Assembly (NCBI GenBank): GCA_023313575.1
Contig: JAJTTP010000016.1
Span: 558,001 to 622,000 of the forward strand
Direction: 5' to 3'
Origin: Eutypella sp. D-1
Lineage: Eukaryota; Ascomycota; Sordariomycetes; Xylariales; Diatrypaceae
Length of the DNA stretch: 64,000 bases
Each line of letters opens with the position of its first letter. Positions within the stretch are counted from its first letter, which is position 1. This document shows, piece after piece, positions 25,428 through 36,592 of this stretch. Below the pieces are notes generated by a model that saw nothing but the letters and a program-made list of their open reading frames with translations, made no database searches and was not told the DNA's origin. Made by a program: the position numbers and the translations under genes.

Positions 25428-25613
25428 TTACACAAGGCTGCTGTCCAGCGGAGGTTTCCGTTTAGCATGTCTCATGAGATCGTACACATCCATCATCACA
25501 CACGCATCTCCTCGGCCAGTGTTCGTCCCCGAGACCTGCAGGGCAGCGAGAGAATATGTCACTAATAAGCAACTACTAAGCACTTGAATGATGCTAATGA
25601 TTCCGAATACCAT
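25428..25613 (-). CDS. Possible 61-residue secreted peptide ORF
   Basis: An ATG-started frame at 25613 encodes 61 residues. The hydrophobic N-terminus (MVFGIISIIQVLSSCLLVTY) resembles a signal peptide, followed by a short polar tail (GTNTGRGDACVMM, ending PPLDSSLV). There are only two cysteines and no known family. It lies about 390 bp upstream of the decarboxylase on the same strand. The length is short enough to arise by chance in a spacer, so confidence is low. Confidence 0.18.
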   Translation of the reverse strand: MVFGIISIIQVLSSCLLVTYSLAALQVSGTNTGRGDACVMMDVYDLMRHAKRKPPLDSSLV

Positions 25614-26252
25614 AACCACCTGAAAGCTGAACCAAAAGCGGGGATCACGGAGTTCTCTCCATAGCTATGTGTCATGGTTGGTCTGCATTCTAGCCACCGA
25701 CTCAAAACTGGAAAACTGGACTTCGAATCGTATGTCTCGCGAGAACGCCTTAATTACAAGACAACACTAATGTAGGACGGGCATACCCGCATCTCTGTCC
25801 TGCCACGAATTATGAGACAAACGCGTGCGAGTTTATAACAGCCCGTAAGTGATTGATCACATTTGTTTCCGTTGCTCTCGTCGTGAATACCATCAAGTTT
25901 TGTGAATCGAATATCGATTATTGGCTCGATACACTTCGCTCAGGTATGCATTCTGAAATTATATACGAGCGGTGTAGCGAGTAACGAAAATCTCTAGATT
26001 TCACAAACAACCGCTTCTGAGGAGCCAGCTCGCCCCTGACAGCCACTTAGCAGCCATGGTTGACAACTGTTCATTTCAGCCGTACGCCGCGGAGCCGCAC
26101 GGTGATATGGTCCTGCATAACACTCTAAATCTCGGAGAGAACTTCGCATATCGATCCACTGTCCAGCAGACACAGGAGTCTGCAGAGTCCCGGAGATGAC
26201 TTCACCGCCAGCACTAGTGCTGCAAGAGGACTAATCAGCGAACTTGCTGATC

Positions 26253-26373
26253 TTGTAACGAAGCCGTCAATATAAGATCTTGATTTTATATATCAGAAGG
26301 CGTACAAGGGTTGATACTTGGATTGATCGCTGGCTAGCTGAAGGAGAGACAATCCTAGAGGTACTCAGGCCTA
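26253..26373 (+). repeat. Dispersed repeat, copy B (upstream of decarboxylase)
   Basis: This is the same-orientation diverged partner of 23607-23725 and lies about 1.2 kb upstream of the decarboxylase start. The shared core runs from TGTAACGAAGCC through TCTTGATTTTATATATCAGA to about GTACTCAGG. The flanks do not match, so the repeat appears to be a discrete unit. Confidence 0.65.
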
Positions 26374-26388
26374 TTCTGTCGATATGAT

Positions 26389-26600
26389 ATGATTGCGAAG
26401 GTTGGCTTCACAGCCTTGCTGCCCTTTCTTGCGCCTGCACTTCTCGCGACGCTGGCAGCGTCCCAGGCAGCTGAGGCATAAAGGGCACGGAATACTCTAT
26501 GATGGGAGAGAAATCGGACGTGTGCATTCACTGGTTATCACTACCCGACCTGAGCGGCTATGGCGGATATACGGCCATCCGTGAGTCAGTGGTTCAGTAA
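26389..26600 (+). pseudogene. Broken small secreted-protein ORF
   Basis: An ATG at 26389 opens a 30-codon frame that reads like a secretion signal (MIAKVGFTALLPFLAPALLA, then an Ala-rich cleavage region) and then hits TAA at 26479. Starting at 26481, in another frame, about 39 codons (KGTEYSMMGEKSDVCIHW...) run to a TAA at 26598. One or two small indels would join them, which suggests a decayed small secreted protein. It starts directly after repeat copy B. It could also be chance: the downstream frame is short and matches no family I know. Confidence 0.28.
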
Positions 26601-29600
26601 ATTTGGCAATCAATGTGATAATGAAGAAGCAAGAACTAAGTACAGGGCCTGTCCGAGCCAAGGATAAACGCTCACCATCACAGCCAGATCAAAGTCCCTC
26701 TCTTACTTCACACATGCAGTCTGCAGAAACCCAATTCTCCGCATGGGGTACGGCCGAGACCGATCTGGTTCCGAAGGCTCATCTCAGTGTCGATGAACTC
26801 CACCACTTGTCCCTTCGGTCCACGTATGATCATTTAATATCCTCTCATCGATCGGTCAATCGATTCAAGAGCGGTAAGCCCCACCAGACCGAGGTGGAGA
26901 GAGTGGCGGTATAGTGTCGCATTGTCTTACACCGTCCAGCTCGTTCTGACTTACCCCTTTATCGGGAGCTGCCATCCCCTTTTTCCGCATACAGCAACAC
27001 ACAGTACACCTACGTCTTGGTGATCGCGTTACCTGTATGGGTTCGATAGAAATCCGACGGTCTCGAAATGCCTCCTACCGGATACCTGTCCGTAACTTCG
27101 TTATTTTCTAAGTATTACATTAAAAGGAAAGTAGATATTTATGTCATACTATTCCCTGAAAAGAGCTCTTTACATCTAAATGGCCTTTTTATAGCTGTGA
27201 TATACCAGAAGTTAGGTGTTCTTGTTTATGGTATACATGACGTGGGATCTTAGAACCGTCGGGTTTCTATCGGGGCGGTCTAAGGTTACGTAGTACCATA
27301 TAGACAGCCCGAAGTAAATAGAGAGAACCCATGGTATCTTTACGTATCTCTAATTAAGCAAATAGGCCACGGTCACCCGCGTCTCGCCCCGCAGTGATCG
27401 TGCGATCGGTTCATCGAGGCGGGTAAGGGGTAGTCCGGGGCACTTGTAGCAGGAGCGTGGCACGGGATGATGGCGACTCGAACAGCGTCCGTTATGTTTT
27501 GTTAGTCATATCTCGTCTCTGAAATGCGAAGTAGTCTGAGCTCCGTCTAAGGACGATTACTATCAATATAGCTTCTATGTTCAACCACCAACGCGATTCC
27601 CATCTTTACCGCACGACATATTGCTACTTGTTCAACATCTGTACTCACAGCCGAGATTGCATGATCATTTTCTCTATACACACCCACCATGGCTCAGTAA
27701 CGTCACACATCGTAGAGAAAACCTAGAACAACATACGCCAGACTCAAGGTTGCACCCCCGGGGGGAGGGGGGGCAAGTTACATAGCAGCCGATATGGGGA
27801 AAAGCGGCTTAAAGCGAAGGAACACAGGTGAGACGTGATACGGCATGGGCGTTGGTTCATCTCGCCTCGTGTCACATAAGGGAGATCGAAGTATATGACG
27901 TGCCATCCACCCATATTCACCAAACTACAGTCCACAGTTATAAGTGTTGAAAAAGCGTCCTACGGCGCACGCTCTTTTCTGCCCACTGCCTATGGAAGGT
28001 ACTTACGCAGTGATGGGATACGGTGCGCACGGTATATACTACTATCTACGAGTCCCGTGCGAGACATCTGCATACCTATTGTTGGAGGATTTAGGCACAG
28101 AGTGAAAGATAATAGCCAGGGGGGCCACGATGAGGTCGCTGTAGCATAGGTAGAGGTCGAATAGCTATTGAAATCTGGCCCTCTACTTGAACCGCATGGG
28201 GTGAAGCCCCCTACTCATAGATAATTCTAGTCTATCGTATTTCACGGCACCGACTGAACGTTAGGTTGGCTAAAGGATTCTGTTGTTGCGCAAGGAAAGG
28301 GAAGAGAAGGGAAGAGAAGGGAAAAGGACTACCTAACAAGATCGTAACTCTAGATATACCCATGGTGTTGCACGGGGCAGGATAGGTGGCGGTACGCCAC
28401 CTATTCGCCCACGTACCGTGACATCGTAGCGTATAGATGGGGGGGAGGGGACGGGGGCGGCGCCGCCAGCGGCCCCGTCCCCTTATCACGTGACATATAT
28501 GAACTGCGCGCGTGGCTTGGCCGGTGTACGGACTGGGAGAACATAGCGTAAAGAACATCACGGTGACCAAACCTTGGTGATGAGACCGCACGCTATAGAT
28601 ATGTTTTATATGGGACGAATACACGGCACCCGCGGCACATCTGAATTTACATAGCCGTTGAGGCATCGCGCAAAGAAAACGGTTCACGGTAAATCGGCCG
28701 TGAAGCCAGATACACTCGATGACGACACTCTCACCAGCCTCCTTTACTAGAAAGTCGCTGGCACCCCCTCTAATCCCAAACACGATACACCAGGTCAGCC
28801 AGCGCTGAGCGGCGAATATCAAGACAGGAACTAGCTAGAATGGAGTGACTTCTAGCCCCGCTCCTTCGCCGAAAATCACTAGAGTGGTCTACCCAGCCCC
28901 AGTAGCAAGTTTGCTATTACGATGCGGGTGTGAGGGAGGCTGGGCTAATACCTGGGGATTTGTGACCAGCGGGGAGGTAGACGGATGCCGCTTGAGCGCC
29001 GCCCGATCTTCCGGGGTCCAGCCCAGGAACGGTTTGGCCCTGTCCAGGGTGGACCGGAAGCACAGGGCCTCACTTACCCCGTCTACCTGGTGCTGTTCGT
29101 ATCTCCATACGCTGCTCCAGACTCTAGGGTATTTCCGGTGGCGCCGGCGTCGGGCAAAGCGGGCGGCATACTAATCGCGGGCCAGGTCCGCCAGGAAACC
29201 CGCCGAAGGCCGAGGGAAAGAGCTCCGGTGATGCATCTATTAGGTAGATAGATCGAGGAAATCAGCTCCATCCTGCGAGAAGTAGGGGGACCATCGAGAC
29301 GCCGATGATACCCGTAGGTAGCCCGAGATGACAGTCATTAATAGCCCCCTTGTCCCGGATGTCTGGGCGAAGTGAATATTGATGGCATTACTAAATACTG
29401 CAAGTAATGGAGCAAACCGGACCGGAGGTTCTATAGTTACTTCATCGTCACAGGTACGCTATTCGACTATATATAGAAATATTCCATCCAGACCATGCAG
29501 GTCCTCCGTTCCTAGCACAGCTGCACGCAATCCTACCCTTAACCTACCTAGGTAGGTGGGATCTACGTAGGGAGTTAGATCTAGATAATTCCTTGCACAA

Positions 29601-30029
29601 TATGGATAACTACACCTCAAGATTAATTACTTAGGTACGGGTTCGCCTCTAAGAAATATCTGCACATAGGGTAAAATATTGTGCAAAGTCCCCCCTCGTC
29701 CAGAGCACCGATTTAGTGGGCCTAGGTAAAGGTGCAACCCCCACCATGATTGGACCCCACAATTATTAGGAAGAGCTCGGAATCCTTCAGGACAAGCATT
29801 AGCTCCGATTGACGGCGGACAAGATTTCTTCCAACCAGGTATTCTTACTAATCGGGTAGTACTACTATATTAATCCACTATGAAGTAGTTTTATTAAGTT
29901 TGCTCTTCCATCATACCTAGCAAACAATACCTGTATTTCAGCTTCTTTTCCGCACGTTCACTTTGATTCTCTCTCCCTCTCTCTCTCACACACAAACTAC
30001 ACAAGCATACCGTAAACGGTCTCCTCACA

Positions 30030-31003
30030 ATGTCGTCTAAAGTATTCATCGTGACTGGCGCAAGCCGGGGGCTGGGGCTAGCGATAGCCCAAACGCTATT
30101 GCGAGACTCGCACAAGGTGTTCCTGGTGGCCAGGACGGAGAACGATCTGAAAGCGCTGAAAGAGCAGCACCCGTCTTCCGTGGATTTCATCGCTGCGGAC
30201 CTAGCAGATTTGACTGTGCGTGAGAGAGATTAATTTTATTTGCTTTTATTCTATCTGGTGTATGGACTAGACTATATGGTTACTTCGGCATGGAAGACCA
30301 GCAGCATGCATATCACTGACCAAACCAGACTGCACCTAAGGTTATTCAGTCATCTCTACAGGCATTCGGAAGAATCGATGGCCTCGTGGTAAACCACGGT
30401 GTGATAGCCCCTATTACGAAGATATCCGAATCATCGCCCGAGGAATGGAGACGGGCCTACGATGTCAATGTTTTTAGCGCTGTTGGACTCGTGAGTCTCA
30501 CTGCTTAGCCAAACACAGTCAGATAAGCTGATTATCGCAGGTTAAAGAAGCGATCCCCGAGCTGAGGAAGACCAATGGTCGGGTAGTCTTCGTTTCTTCC
30601 GGCGCCGCGACTGGCGCTTGGGCTGGTTGGGCAGCCTATGGCACATCAAAAGCGGCCATTAACCATCTCTGCGCGGATCTAGCCGTGGAAGAGCCGTCCC
30701 TTACGAGCGTCGCCATCTCACCGGGCAAGGTGGATACGGCTATGCAGAAGGAGATCCGGGAGGAAGGCAAGACCGGCATGGCCGCCGATTTCCATGCCAG
30801 CTTCGTCAATGAGCACGAGAAGGGACTTCTCCTGCCACCGGAGAAGCCGGGCTCTGTCATCGCCAAGCTTGTGGTGGACGCCAACAAGGAGTTTAGCGGG
30901 AAACATTTCCGGTGAGTAGGCGAGAAAAACACCTTGCACATGATCGGGCGCGCTGACAATCACCAGATGGAATGACACCGAGCTTGCCAGCTTCCAATCC
31001 TAA
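30030..31003 (+). CDS. Short-chain dehydrogenase/reductase (IRC24-like, 251 aa)
   Basis: This is a classical SDR, an NAD(P)-dependent oxidoreductase. Four exons (30030-30215, 30329-30490, 30541-30911, 30967-31003) join to 251 residues, the standard classical-SDR length. Visible motifs are TGASRGLG (cofactor-binding glycines, residues 9-16), DLADLT, VVNHGV in the NAG position (Asn retained), VFVSSGAA (catalytic Ser) and YGTSK (Tyr149/Lys153), then SPGKVDT. The architecture resembles the yeast benzil reductase IRC24/YIR035C group. The substrate is unknown. The last 12 codons sit in a tiny exon (WNDTELASFQS). A perfect ACCTAGGT-type palindrome lies about 470 bp upstream. Confidence 0.9.
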
Positions 31004-32809
31004 AGCTGGACAATGATAAGACACTGGAAAATGCGGTTAGCGCACTGGCATACAATAGACAGGCCAACAAACAGATAGAAACAATAGGTTGCCTCAGGCG
31101 AAAGATGAAAAGGCTTTATAGAACTCGACATGGGGAATTCAGATTTAGCATGGAATATAAAGTGTGTCATCACTGCAAGTAAAGTTTCGGCAAAAAGAGA
31201 TGTTCCGTACCTTACCAGATATATTGCGCCCTAATAGATGGATACTGTAGTTGCAGCAGCATCGTCATTGCTGAAGAGATGTTACATTAGTCCCGTCATC
31301 CTCGCCGCCAGAGACTTTTGGCACAATGATATGGCAATGCGTTCGATCAGGTGGTGTGTTTTAGTCCGTCACGTAGAATCGGTATTTGATAGTACATTTG
31401 GATATTCGGCATCATACGAACGAGCAAGCAAGAAAGCAAGCGCATCGTCGCGGACGTAAGCACAGGTACTCACAGCTTTTCCGGAGCTTCCTGTTAATCC
31501 CGTTAGCACACACTCATCTCCAATTTGGGTGGGATGAAGAGAATGGAAAGGGGAATGTGTATTCAGTCATGTCGTTTGGCTTGACGTGTCAATCACCATG
31601 TTGCCTTGTTGGCGGTGGTAAGACTGGGGCGACAATAGGCTCATCATGTAGGCGGGGAAGTTTGAATAGGGCCTTAGACAGGATCAAGTGACAAAACATA
31701 CCTGTAAACTATAAAAGCGCAGCCTGTTCCATATCGTAAAATAAGCAGCAGCGCATCTACCTAGCTGGCTATCTATTAACCTCTACCCGTCCAAAAGCAC
31801 TGCTGGTCAACCTCATCGTGTGCAATGATGGGTATGTGATGCGTATCGTAGATAGCCAGTTATCTTGGGCTCGACATATCTAGTAGAAACAATGAGTGAA
31901 GAAATGCAAGTACGTATGCTTGTTGGTTATATATTCAATACTGGAAATTAGTGCTTAGCTTTGGAGGTAATGTGGTTGTTGGTTGGTTGATGTTGGTTGA
32001 TGTTGAGAAGAGAATTCCACGAAAAAAAAATCGAAGAAAAAAAGTAAATGAAGAGAAAATTTCGCGAGCTCCAAGGGTCCGCGTGCACGGTTCTCTTAAA
32101 ACTGCGCTGGCTGCGCCACAGAGTTCTCTATTGAGAAACTCCCTTTAGGCCAATCAGGTCTTGTGGTGGTTTCCAATCGGTGGAGACGAGCTACCTATTT
32201 TCAGGTAAGCTCCGGACCGTTGCAGCCACACCATGCCCATGCCGTTACATCATGCGGCCAGCCTTGAGCCTCAGGAGGCCTTATTCTACAATACTTGATT
32301 GGCTGCATGCTAATCGATAGTTGGCCCCTTCAAGTTTATCTAAGGAAAGGTACATAACCTGGAGTACCTACAGCACCTCAAGGTATCTAGGTACCTAGTA
32401 TATAAAAGCAACCTCAGTCCACCGCGTTTGGCTCCACAGCTGGCAAGTTAAGAAGGGAAGGTACTTCCATCATTTAACGATTCAACGCCTGAGATAATCG
32501 ATTAGAGACCTCCAGAGCAGTTGCACCCCCTTCTATAATCACTCTTCCTAAAGACATTCTCATAAGTACATTCAAAATAATCATTATATTTCTTTAAAAA
32601 AAAAAAGCGTATTTGTTATTCTCTTTTCACTCGCAACCCGTTTTCGAAATATCTACTTAGGTAGTTAATCACCATCTCTTTCAAAGGCCGCAAACAGCAG
32701 TCTTGCCCGCCGCCGCCTTATCGTATACCTCGCACACTCCCTCTCTGTCTTACCTAATACAATAAAACCAAGCAACCCAAGCAAGTAAAAGCAATCGCTT
32801 GCACTCATC
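31004..32809. other. Intergenic spacer and NC2-beta promoter region
   Basis: No gene is seen. The right end carries the promoter elements listed separately, a pyrimidine-rich 5' UTR, and an inverted CTACTTAGGTAG at 32653-32664. Confidence 0.55.
32387..32408 (+). promoter_or_regulatory. Palindrome plus TATA box upstream of NC2-beta
   Basis: A perfect 12-bp palindrome CTAGGTACCTAG (32387-32398) is followed at once by TATATAAAAG (32399-32408). This lies about 400 bp upstream of the NC2-beta ATG, consistent with a long 5' UTR. Binding factor unknown. Confidence 0.5.
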
Positions 32810-34155
32810 ATGTCCGACAACGAGTACGGAGGTAAATTCAATTTTTCCTATTCTCCTAACCTATTGAGGATTTTTTGTTTTGGTTCTTTTTTTTTCAGGC
32901 ATCGTTTGTGTCATTATGCCTGAGCGCTGCTGCCACCTCCAAATAGGAAGTATTGTAGTCGCTTCCCCCCTTTCCCCTTTAGGGACTGAATGCAAATAGG
33001 GGCAGTTGTTCCTGCATCTCGAGGGACCAAATTCTCTTATACTATACGTATTGAATGCCCACCACTCCTTCTTTATGTAATTGAATGTCATGTATTGGGG
33101 ACTCTCATTGTTCATTTGGTTCGTGTATCGTTATTACCCATGCATTTATTGCTGCTTCTACCAACATGGAGATGCAGAAGAATGCTCGAACAATAGTCCC
33201 TAGCGTGCCGTATTGTCTTGAGGTTTCGACTTCCTCAGAATACTCGGCTCCTAGTGCATCATAAGGCATAAGGTCAATATTTGGGGGTGTTGTTGGTAAA
33301 CTACATAAGGCATGATTGACTTCCTTTCATGACCTCGCAACTACACCACACACCACGGACCTTGCAAGAGATACTCGTTCTTTGTTCATACACGCCATCA
33401 TCTTCTCGCAAGACCCCACAACCCAGTCGCCATTGAGGTTCATTGAGATCATCTCACATATTCATTATGACCAAGTCCAAAACTGCATCCTTCTGGAACG
33501 CAATCGATTTCGGTGGTCATTATTCCCTGTTCCTTCTTATCGTGTCTACTTATCACTTTTCTCAGGACGCGCTAACACACTCACTCGATAGGCAATGAGG
33601 ATTTATCTCTCCCCAAAGGTCAGTTAGCCACCCAAACGGAGGAGGCGCTTATGAGTGGGCAGACAACAACCTCCGGGACTCGAAAGCTAACCCCGGTTTC
33701 TAGCCACCGTCCAGAAGATCGTCAGCGAGATCCTGCCGTCTTCGACTGGCGTCTCTTTTTCTAAGGAGGCCCGCGATTTGTTGATCGAGTGTTGTGTCGA
33801 GTTCATCACTCTTGTCTCATCCGAGGCCAACGACATCTCGGAGAAGGAGGCCAAGAAGACCATCGCGTGCGACCACATCAGTAAAGCGCTCGACACCCTG
33901 GGTTTCAGCGAGTACGTCCCGGCCGTTCTCGAGGCCGCCGCCGCGCACAAAGAGACACAGAAGGTATGTTCCTCCCCCCCCCCCTCTCACCCTCTTCCCG
34001 TGGCTATCGCTTCATGGCCCGGACCGGAGCTGACCACCTTCCAGGTTCGCGAGAAGCGGGGGAACAAGTTCGAGGAGAGCGGGATGTCGATCGAGGAGCT
34101 GCAGAGGTTGCAGGAGGAGCAGTTCGCAGCCGCGCGGGAACGCCACAACGCCTGA
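32810..34155 (+). CDS. NCB2: NC2-beta (Dr1/Ncb2), TBP-binding transcription repressor subunit
   Basis: NC2-beta pairs with NC2-alpha (Bur6/DRAP1) through histone folds and binds TBP on DNA, blocking TFIIA/TFIIB entry. Four exons (32810-32831, 33592-33618, 33704-33963, 34045-34155) give 139 residues. The protein opens MSDNEYGGNEDLSLPKATVQ, the recognisable Dr1 start. The histone fold follows (KIVSEILPSS, ARDLLIECCVEFITLVSSEA, ISEKEAKKTIACDHI, ALDTLGFSEYV), then the tail MSIEELQRLQEEQF. The first two coding exons are only 22 and 27 nt, and intron 1 is about 760 nt, long for this genome. Intron 3 begins with a C11 run shortly after its donor. Identification is firm. Confidence 0.92.
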
Positions 34156-36592
34156 GCCAGTTCCGTGCATAGCATAGCTAGCATTGGGATGTAATTGGGA
34201 CGCTTTTCGACCTTGTTCCTGGATCTGGGGGGGTTGGTGTCAGGCGTTATTTGGGAGTTGCTTCGAGGTTGCTTGTAGTCATGATCTGACCCGGCCAGAG
34301 TGCTGTTGTTGGGTTGGAAGTGGACGGAATCTCAATGCGTCATCTGTCTGGCGCAATACTAAGTATGAATGAAGAATGAATGAAGAATGCATCATCACTG
34401 TCACCAAGCGTCCCGAGTACATTGCGGTTTGCGTGACTGTCAGTATCTACCAACATCCCATGCGGTCGGACTTGCACAATAGGCGTGGAATGTCTGCTTC
34501 TCGGTATAGAAACAGCCTACTCGTGATTATTCTTCTTGAGACGGAGCACGTCGAGCAGAATCCGCGAGGCCTCACCACCACTTCAAGACCCATTCCTTCA
34601 CCTTACTTTACCCCTGTCCCATATCAGCGTGACAGAATCCTACAAGCTAATTATTGCCTACGGGATACAAGTATGGCGATGCAGGGAGTAAGTTACCAGT
34701 TACCGCTACCCTGCCAAGACCCATGTTCGTCGTACCGTAAGTAGAGGCAAACTGCAACGGGACAGCATTGGCGGATCGATCGAACTGGTACTTAGTCAGA
34801 AGGCAAGTCCAGTGATAGTCCGCATGAATGAAGAGATCGGGCCCCTCAATTCGCGCGGTATGCAACGCGATACGCCCTATCCTGTAGCGAGGCTAGCTAC
34901 GGGGGCACACTAGTTCGAGTTCTCGTTTTCTGCACCTGAGGGGGTTATAGTATAGTGGCACTGCTTGCATAGGGATAGGTGTCGACAGGGCAGAGAGTCT
35001 CCTCACTTGCAGAGATCAGACATAGTTATTGGTTGGATACCCAGGGCATGCGGTTATGCCAGGCCCCCGTAATAAGGACAGGATACGTGGGGTAGGTAGG
35101 GCAGGTTCGGACTCTGGTGGAACCACGGTATTGTGCCGTCCGGGCTGCAATAAGGACTGTAGGTATGGTCAAAGCATACCAGACATTTATTCATAATACT
35201 GGGAATAAGGCGAAAGCGGGACTGGTTACATTATACGACATATTTGAAACTGTCTCTGGTAGGGCAGTTAATTTCTATAGCCGTCCACCTCTTCATGCTC
35301 TCACCTGACTCATGGGACTTCGGTTGTGGGCCATACCGTGAGTGACATGCATGTGTTCCAATCTATGATACATGCCCCTATCCTATATCTAGACGGATAA
35401 CCGCATTATAACTGAATGTTCACTGCGCTCCACAAGTTGTCACACATATGCGCGTAATCAGGTGTGTTTAGGAATATGTGTTTTGCCGTATGGATATCCG
35501 TCCCAGCGACCCTTGAAGCACGCAATCTCTCTCACACAGGTTACTTGGATGGAGTCCTACGCCGGCCTTTGATTGAACGGCAGCTACTGAGGCCTGTAGT
35601 GGAAATAGAGATACCGGTGGGGAGCGGGAAGATTGCCGGTCTTTGGGTTGTGGCTTATATGGTTAGACGCTGAGTGTTATCACCAGTTGCTATTACTTGG
35701 TCATGAATGTGGTTCATTCGACCGACTAGCTGCGTTGTCCTAGATTAATCCTCCTCAACATAGACACACGAACACTTGCCAGCACTGAGATCTGAGCACT
35801 GCGGTGAAAAGGGAGGTTACTTTCCAGCTTTCGTCATTAATTGACCTTCCCTTCAGCTTCCTGGGGCTATAAGATTGGGGTTTCGCTTACCAAGACTTGA
35901 TATACCTAGTCTATAGAGCTAGACTCGATGTGATCCAAATTAAGCAGCACTAAGACGAGGTGGAATTAATGATAAGCACACCCGTTGGATAGGTCTGCCA
36001 TGACGTTGGGAGCCAAATAATACTTCCGAATCAATATATCCGTGCATTATACGAGTAAAAGGGATACTCCATGACTGAATCCGGTAAACCACGTGGATGG
36101 GGAGCGTCCGATCTAGCCTATAAGAGCGAGCTGAAGCCGTTCCCGGTCTCCATCATTCGGGACCCGAGGGCCCCGCATGCGGAACCCACGGGCTCCGTGA
36201 GTTTCTACCCCACACGGAATTCCAACACCATAAATAGATTAAAAAGCATAGCACTCCGCAATAGTATTTACTTCCTAAGTCCGGTGTGACCTATCTCCGT
36301 GATTAAAGCCATGCTGTACCGCAGTTGTCAGGCTGTGTGTACAGCTGAAACTGTGCATGATCGGGCTTACAAACGGCTCTGGTGCCTGGCCACGATACGC
36401 ATAGCTCGCGCTGGGTATAGTATCAGAGGAAACAAGTGAGATGTATATAAACAGTGAATGACAGTATATGAGTTATCTTGTGTGTCGGATGATAACATAT
36501 ACGACAATACGTTTGGAACTCATTTTATAAGCAACTAATCAATACTTTCACCAGCTCACCTCTATCCCTTGCTTCACGCTTGACTTGCAGTG
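34156..36592. other. Intergenic spacer, about 2.4 kb
   Basis: No gene recognised. Short frames only, with no ATG-led frame showing domain features. The last few hundred bases should be the promoter of the dehydrogenase starting at 36593. Confidence 0.5.

Larger units (their letters stand above)
25039..30029. other. Gene-poor 5-kb spacer with relics
   Basis: No intact gene is recognised. The spacer holds repeat copy B, a broken signal-peptide ORF and a possible 61-residue ORF (all listed separately). A GC-richer island at about 28860-29240 has several partly open frames in both directions but no identifiable domain and may be a gene remnant. A perfect palindrome ACCTACCTAGGTAGGT lies at 29542-29557, about 470 bp upstream of the next gene. 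Confidence 0.5.
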
